A stretch of 8,098 nucleotides of DNA from Bdellovibrionales bacterium (GTDB lineage: Bacteria > Bdellovibrionota > Bdellovibrionia > Bdellovibrionales > JAMPXM01). The notes below the pieces were generated by a model. It was not told the origin of the DNA. It saw only the letters and a list, made by a program, of their open reading frames with translations, and did no database searches. A program made the translations under genes and the position numbers. This document shows, one piece after another, positions 5,233-8,098 of this stretch (its first letter is position 1; each line of letters begins with the position of its first letter). The stretch is from positions 1-8,098 of the forward strand of contig SXRI01000261.1 in the NCBI GenBank assembly GCA_005793615.1, given 5' to 3'.

Positions 5233-6950
5233 AAACAGTTTTCATCAAATCTGGCGAAAGCTACCTTGCAACCAATGGCGACCTGATTCAAACGACGCTT
5301 GGTAGTTGTGTTTCGGTCTGTGTTTTCGACCGCAGGCTGAAAATTGGCGGCATGATTCATTTTCTTCTTCCCAACGCCAATGTGACGCCAAGTGCGATGC
5401 CAAATGAGTCGACAAATTCACCACAAGATCCCTTGAACTTTGGCAATCATGCTATCCGCCATCTCTTGCGCGGCTTCAAAGAGAAGGGCTCGAACCCCAA
5501 GGATCTTGAGATCGCCATCTTAGGCGGCCTACTGACCGATCCGGCGTCAGTTTCTTCCAATAGCACCGCAAACCAAGTCGCCCTTGCCAATGTTGCCATG
5601 GCCGATCAGGAGCTTGCGCGCTTAGGACTTCATGCCGCTAAGCGGGTCGTCAATTCCGTTGGCAAGTCTCTACAGGTACGTTTCAACTCCGCCAGCGGAG
5701 AAATCAATTACAAACTTGGTGGCACTGGCGAGAGTAAAGCGTCTTCGAGCCACACTCGGCATTCAACCTCGCAAAAGCCAGCGACGTCCTTGCCATCGTC
5801 ATCATCAGCGTCGCCAGCGATATCGATCAGCGGCAAAGTCAAAGTACTCGTGGTCGATGATTCCAACCCCGTACGCATGCTATTGACCAAGGTGTTGGGC
5901 GAAAATCCGCGAATTGAAGTCGTCGGTGCCGCCGCCGACGCCTTTGAAGCCGAAGAGCTACGTAAACGATTTGCTCCCGACGTTATGACTCTCGATTTGC
6001 ACATGCCCAAGAAAGATGGCTTGAGTTATCTACGAGAACTCATGGCTGAACATCCGATGCCGGTGATCTTAGTTTCTGATCTCAGTATCAAGGATGCCTC
6101 GCCTGTGATGCGCGCTCTCGATCTAGGTGCCTTTGATTACATTCAAAAGCCAGCCTACGAAGAACTGGCGGAGATGGGAAAGAAACTTTGTGACCTGGTG
6201 TTTGCCGGCGCTCAAGCGAAAGCGCGCATTAAAAAACTGACGACTCCGCTAAGCACTCAGGTGAACACGCAAATGGCCGGATCCGAAAAGCCGGCTCCAG
6301 GTGGCGCGCTCACCAAAGTAGCGATGCAGCACACGGATCCACATTGTCGCCTACTAGCCATCGGCGCCTCCACTGGTGGCACCAACGCTCTACGCGATGT
6401 GTTTCTAACCTTGCCTGGAAATTGCCCACCGATTGTCATCGTCCAACATATGCCCCCTGTCTTTACCAAAGCATTTGCTGATAGCCTCAACAAGATCAGT
6501 CAAGTCGAAGTGAAAGAAGCCGAGCATGGCGATGTGCTTGAACCCGGGCATGCTTATCTTGCCCCCGGCGGTACGCAAATGCGGATTGGTGAAAAGGCCT
6601 CCGGCGTTTATTTTATCGAGATTATTGACGCTCCACCGGTCAATCGCTTTAAACCCTCGGTTGATTTTATGTTTCTCTCCCTTGCAAAGCTCAAGACTGT
6701 GGGTGCGATGAAAGCCGCCATTCTCACCGGCATGGGCGAGGACGGGGCCCGAGGATTGCGTGAACTCAAAGACCGAGGCGCATGGACGATTGCCCAAGAT
6801 GAAGCCTCGTCGGTAGTCTTTGGCATGCCTAAAGCCGCTATTGAAATGAATGGCGCAAGCCTCATCCTGCCGCTTAATGAAATCGCCACCGGCCTGACCA
6901 CTCCGAGATCAGTTTATGAGCGTGGCACCGACAAAGCCATCGGTCACTGA
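5223..6950 (+). CDS. cheD/cheB: CheD-CheB fusion: receptor deamidase plus methylesterase with receiver
   Basis: This is a 575-residue fusion of two adaptation enzymes. CheD (about 1-170) hydrolyses receptor glutamine amides: TTLGSCVSV holds the catalytic cysteine C29, with T24 or T25 nearby, and GGMIHFLLP holds H46. A Ser/Ala/Pro-rich linker (about 171-203) follows. The CheB receiver (205-325) has acidic D212/D213, phospho-acceptor D258 in TLDLHMP, S285 and K309. A linker (about 326-372) leads to the methylesterase domain (375-565), with the triad S383 (GASTGGT), H409 (VQHMP) and D507 (GMGEDGA). Serine-histidine spacing of 26 equals the enteric enzyme. All catalytic residues are intact. No internal start or stop would give a separate CheB. 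The ATG lies inside the cheR end without a clear ribosome site, so coupling is likely; a later ATG (M44) would remove C29. CheB phosphorylation by CheA should control the esterase half. Confidence 0.95.
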   Translation: MSLKTVFIKSGESYLATNGDLIQTTLGSCVSVCVFDRRLKIGGMIHFLLPNANVTPSAMPNESTNSPQDPLNFGNHAIRHLLRGFKEKGSNPKDLEIAILGGLLTDPASVSSNSTANQVALANVAMADQELARLGLHAAKRVVNSVGKSLQVRFNSASGEINYKLGGTGESKASSSHTRHSTSQKPATSLPSSSSASPAISISGKVKVLVVDDSNPVRMLLTKVLGENPRIEVVGAAADAFEAEELRKRFAPDVMTLDLHMPKKDGLSYLRELMAEHPMPVILVSDLSIKDASPVMRALDLGAFDYIQKPAYEELAEMGKKLCDLVFAGAQAKARIKKLTTPLSTQVNTQMAGSEKPAPGGALTKVAMQHTDPHCRLLAIGASTGGTNALRDVFLTLPGNCPPIVIVQHMPPVFTKAFADSLNKISQVEVKEAEHGDVLEPGHAYLAPGGTQMRIGEKASGVYFIEIIDAPPVNRFKPSVDFMFLSLAKLKTVGAMKAAILTGMGEDGARGLRELKDRGAWTIAQDEASSVVFGMPKAAIEMNGASLILPLNEIATGLTTPRSVYERGTDKAIGH

Positions 6951-6982
6951 CAGGCAACTCCACTGATCGACAACTCCTTCGA

Positions 6983-7011
6983 TTGACACCCTTCCTTGAG
7001 TGAAGTTAGAT
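6983..7011 (+). promoter_or_regulatory. Candidate sigma-70 promoter of the Crp/Fnr gene
   Basis: A perfect TTGACA (6983-6988) is followed after 17 bases by TTAGAT (7006-7011, only 3 of 6 matches to TATAAT). The start would be near 7018, about 20 bases before the ATG. An ATCGA-N8-TCGAT inverted repeat (6966-6983) abuts the -35. The weak -10 keeps confidence moderate. Confidence 0.45.
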
Positions 7012-7038
7012 AGTTTATATTCGCATAAGGGAGCCCGC

Positions 7039-7722
7039 ATGACCTTAACCATTGCCGATATTCAAGCTCTGAAACGCTTCCGAAATCTTGAGGAAAAAGA
7101 TCTTGCGGTTCTAAAGGAATCCGGACGAGTTCTCAATATCGGCAAAGGGAAGAGCATTTTTAACGAGGGCACTGCCGCCGACGCCCATTACACGGTTATC
7201 AGCGGTCACGTGAAGGTATTTAAAGATTTCGAAGTGCCCCGTATCCTGCATATTTTCGGCCCCGGCGAAGCTTTTGGCGAGCTCGCGCTGATCAACGGTA
7301 TCCCTTTCCCAGCTTCCGCGGGAGCTTTGGTCGCAAGTACGGTCTTCGTTTTTCCGGCTACCGTCTTTGATCGTTTACGGCAAACATCGGCGACCTTCGC
7401 AAACGAAGTCGCTAAAACACTTGCGAAGCGACCCGAGTTTCTTACTGAGGCGATCGCGAATTTTAACGACGGCAATCTTCCTGACCGAGTCAAACGCGCC
7501 TTTACCGACCTGCTCGTTCGTTTCGGCGTTGACCATGGAGAATACTACGAGCTCCCCTTCTACCTCAGCCGTAAGGAAATCGCCTCATTGATTAACGCTC
7601 GCCCCGAGTCCGTGAGTCGCGAACTCAATCAATGGGAGCTCGACAACCTACTTGTGCCCACCGATATCGGCTTCCGTGCGCCGAAATCCTTTTGGAAGCT
7701 TCCGGAGCCTAAAAAGGCCTGA
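7039..7722 (+). CDS. Crp/Fnr-family transcriptional regulator, Fnr-type recognition helix
   Basis: This is a 227-residue one-component DNA-binding regulator. The N-terminal cyclic-nucleotide-binding-like beta-barrel spans about 10-110, with GEAFGELALINGIPFPASA at 76-94. The phosphate-binding arginine of true cAMP receptors is replaced by A92, so cAMP binding is unlikely. A dimerisation helix (about 108-135) leads to a winged helix-turn-helix (about 145-220). The recognition helix reads PESVSREL, with E190, S193 and R194 in the E-x-x-S-R pattern that reads TTGAT half-sites in Fnr. The whole protein has no cysteine, so an Fnr-style iron-sulfur cluster is excluded; a heme- or ligand-sensing role is possible but unproven. 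The ATG is chosen over the upstream in-frame GTG (7000) because TAAGGGAG ends 5 bases before it. It probably has its own promoter and may control the che operon through the 295-308 box. Confidence 0.9.
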   Translation: MTLTIADIQALKRFRNLEEKDLAVLKESGRVLNIGKGKSIFNEGTAADAHYTVISGHVKVFKDFEVPRILHIFGPGEAFGELALINGIPFPASAGALVASTVFVFPATVFDRLRQTSATFANEVAKTLAKRPEFLTEAIANFNDGNLPDRVKRAFTDLLVRFGVDHGEYYELPFYLSRKEIASLINARPESVSRELNQWELDNLLVPTDIGFRAPKSFWKLPEPKKA

Positions 7723-7742
7723 GGCCAGCAATTCGCCTGGCC
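7723..7742 (+). terminator. Weak hairpin after the Crp/Fnr gene
   Basis: GGCCAG and CTGGCC form a 6-bp G+C-rich stem with an 8-base loop directly after the TGA stop. No T-run follows; the nearest TTTT is about 23 bases on. It may terminate poorly or protect the 3' end. Confidence 0.35.
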
Positions 7743-7809
7743 GTTCATGTAGTCGTTCACGTGGATTTTGCTGTCAGCTCAATCGACAACGAACAAAACC
7801 TGAACAGGG

Positions 7810-7824
7810 GTCTCAATATGAGAC
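7810..7824. repeat. Stem-loop GTCTCA-ATA-TGAGAC
   Basis: Perfect 6-bp arms surround a 3-base loop, and two G-T pairs can extend the stem. No T-run follows on either strand, so it is more likely an RNA structure or binding site than a terminator. Confidence 0.45.
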
Positions 7825-7852
7825 TTGGCAATATCTCCGCAAAATAAAGACT

Positions 7853-7879
7853 TAGGGTTAGTCAGAGGTCTACCGATAA
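7853..7879 (+). promoter_or_regulatory. Candidate sigma-28-like promoter
   Basis: TAGGGTTA (7853-7860, 5 of 8 to TAAAGTTT) and ACCGATAA (7872-7879, 7 of 8 to GCCGATAA) are separated by exactly 11 bases, the FliA spacing. The core AGGTCTACCGATAAG (7866-7880) matches the element ahead of cheW (321-335) at 13 of 15 bases. Any transcript would start near 7887 and run rightward into a region with no visible gene, so the target lies beyond the window or is an RNA. Confidence 0.35.
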
Positions 7880-7918
7880 GGCGCTTGGCTTGCAAATCGA
7901 CATCTGTAGGCGTGTTTG

Positions 7919-7936
7919 ACATGATCTACATCATGT
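7919..7936. promoter_or_regulatory. Palindromic Fnr-like operator ACATGAT-CTAC-ATCATGT
   Basis: Seven-base perfect arms flank a 4-base spacer. The core TGAT-N4-ATCA matches the Fnr-family consensus except for the outermost bases. A TTGACA hexamer (7916-7921) overlaps the left arm, so a bound protein could block or shape a promoter; no strong -10 is seen at normal spacing. It lies about 200 bases after the Crp/Fnr stop codon and is related to the box upstream of cheW. Confidence 0.5.
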
Positions 7937-7973
7937 AACAAATAAGGTACTCACAACTCTCTCATCTAGCGCG

Positions 7974-7996
7974 TTTACCGGTAAATAATGTTACCG
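7974..7996. repeat. Palindrome TTTACCGGTAAA with a third TTACCG copy
   Basis: A perfect 12-base palindrome (7974-7985) is followed 5 bases later by another TTACCG (7991-7996). This places CGGTAA and TTACCG in inverted orientation with a 6-base spacer. Overlapping inverted half-sites of this kind suggest an operator for an unidentified regulator. Confidence 0.45.
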
Positions 7997-8042
7997 AGAG
8001 TGTGTCAAAATGGGACGCGAACGGCGGACGATCAGAACTAGA

Positions 8043-8054
8043 CCAAGATCTTGG
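8043..8054. repeat. Perfect palindrome CCAAGATCTTGG
   Basis: This is a 12-base perfect palindrome near the right edge with no T-run after it. It could be a binding site; nothing more can be said from the sequence. Confidence 0.3.
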
Positions 8055-8098
8055 CGAAAGCGAAACCACTAGACCTATTGATAAGTGCGATGAGGCGA

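Larger units (their letters stand above)
7723..8098. other. Gene-free region rich in palindromes
   Basis: None of the six frames gives a convincing protein; the longest plus-strand candidate after 8000 is a 20-codon basic peptide at 8010 without a good ribosome site. The stretch contains a hairpin (7723-7742), a stem-loop (7810-7824), a CCGATAAG element (7866-7880), an Fnr-like palindrome (7919-7936), paired CGGTAA/TTACCG repeats (7974-7996) and a palindrome (8043-8054). This density suggests the control region of a gene beyond the window, or a small RNA. Confidence 0.55.

Noticed and set aside
7000..7038. GTG start 13 codons upstream of the Crp/Fnr ATG
   Set aside because: It would fall at or before the predicted transcription start, lacks a ribosome site, and the ATG at 7039 has TAAGGGAG at ideal spacing.
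8010..8072. 20-codon ORF (MGRERRTIRTRPRSWRKRNH) at the right edge
   Set aside because: Very short, very basic, with no good ribosome binding site or family resemblance.

Overview
The window holds one compact chemosensory operon on the + strand, followed by a single-gene Crp/Fnr-type regulator. The operon order is cheW, a membrane chemoreceptor (MCP), cheA, cheR and a fused cheD-cheB. Base composition is near 50% G+C and looks uniform across the genes, with no mobile elements, RNA genes or CRISPR. An inner-membrane receptor with a periplasmic helical sensor, a pentapeptide-like receptor tail and the receptor tip variant (LLSFNASVEAERAG in place of the enteric NAAVEAARAG type) suggest a Gram-negative bacterium. 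The tip resembles what I recall from Bdellovibrionota and other former deltaproteobacteria. This placement is an inference from memory, not a search.

Layout: 1-378 is a gene-free leader with an Fnr-like box (295-308) and a GCCGATAA element (327-334), probably the operon promoter. The genes are cheW (379-891, GTG start), MCP (916-2697), cheA (2699-4381), cheR (4378-5232) and cheD-cheB (5223-6950). Gaps within the operon are 24 bases or fewer, and cheA/cheR and cheR/cheDB overlap, which points to one transcript with translational coupling. After a short gap with its own TTGACA promoter comes the Crp/Fnr-family gene (7039-7722). The last 376 bases (7723-8098) contain no convincing gene but several palindromes, a second Fnr-like box and a second CCGATAAG element.

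How they work together: the receptor signals through CheW to the CheA kinase. CheR methylates receptor glutamates. The fused protein both deamidates (CheD, CheB) and demethylates (CheB) the receptor, with its receiver domain taking phosphate from CheA. No CheY, CheZ, CheC or CheX is present, so the output regulator must be encoded elsewhere. The Crp/Fnr protein carries an Fnr-type recognition helix but no cysteines and no cAMP-phosphate arginine. Two related boxes of the kind it might bind lie ahead of cheW and downstream of its own gene.

The most notable points are the single-chain CheD-CheB adaptation enzyme, the HAMP-less receptor with a histidine-rich repeat tail ending in GWEKL, the P2-less CheA, and the possible control of the operon by the neighbouring Fnr-like protein.
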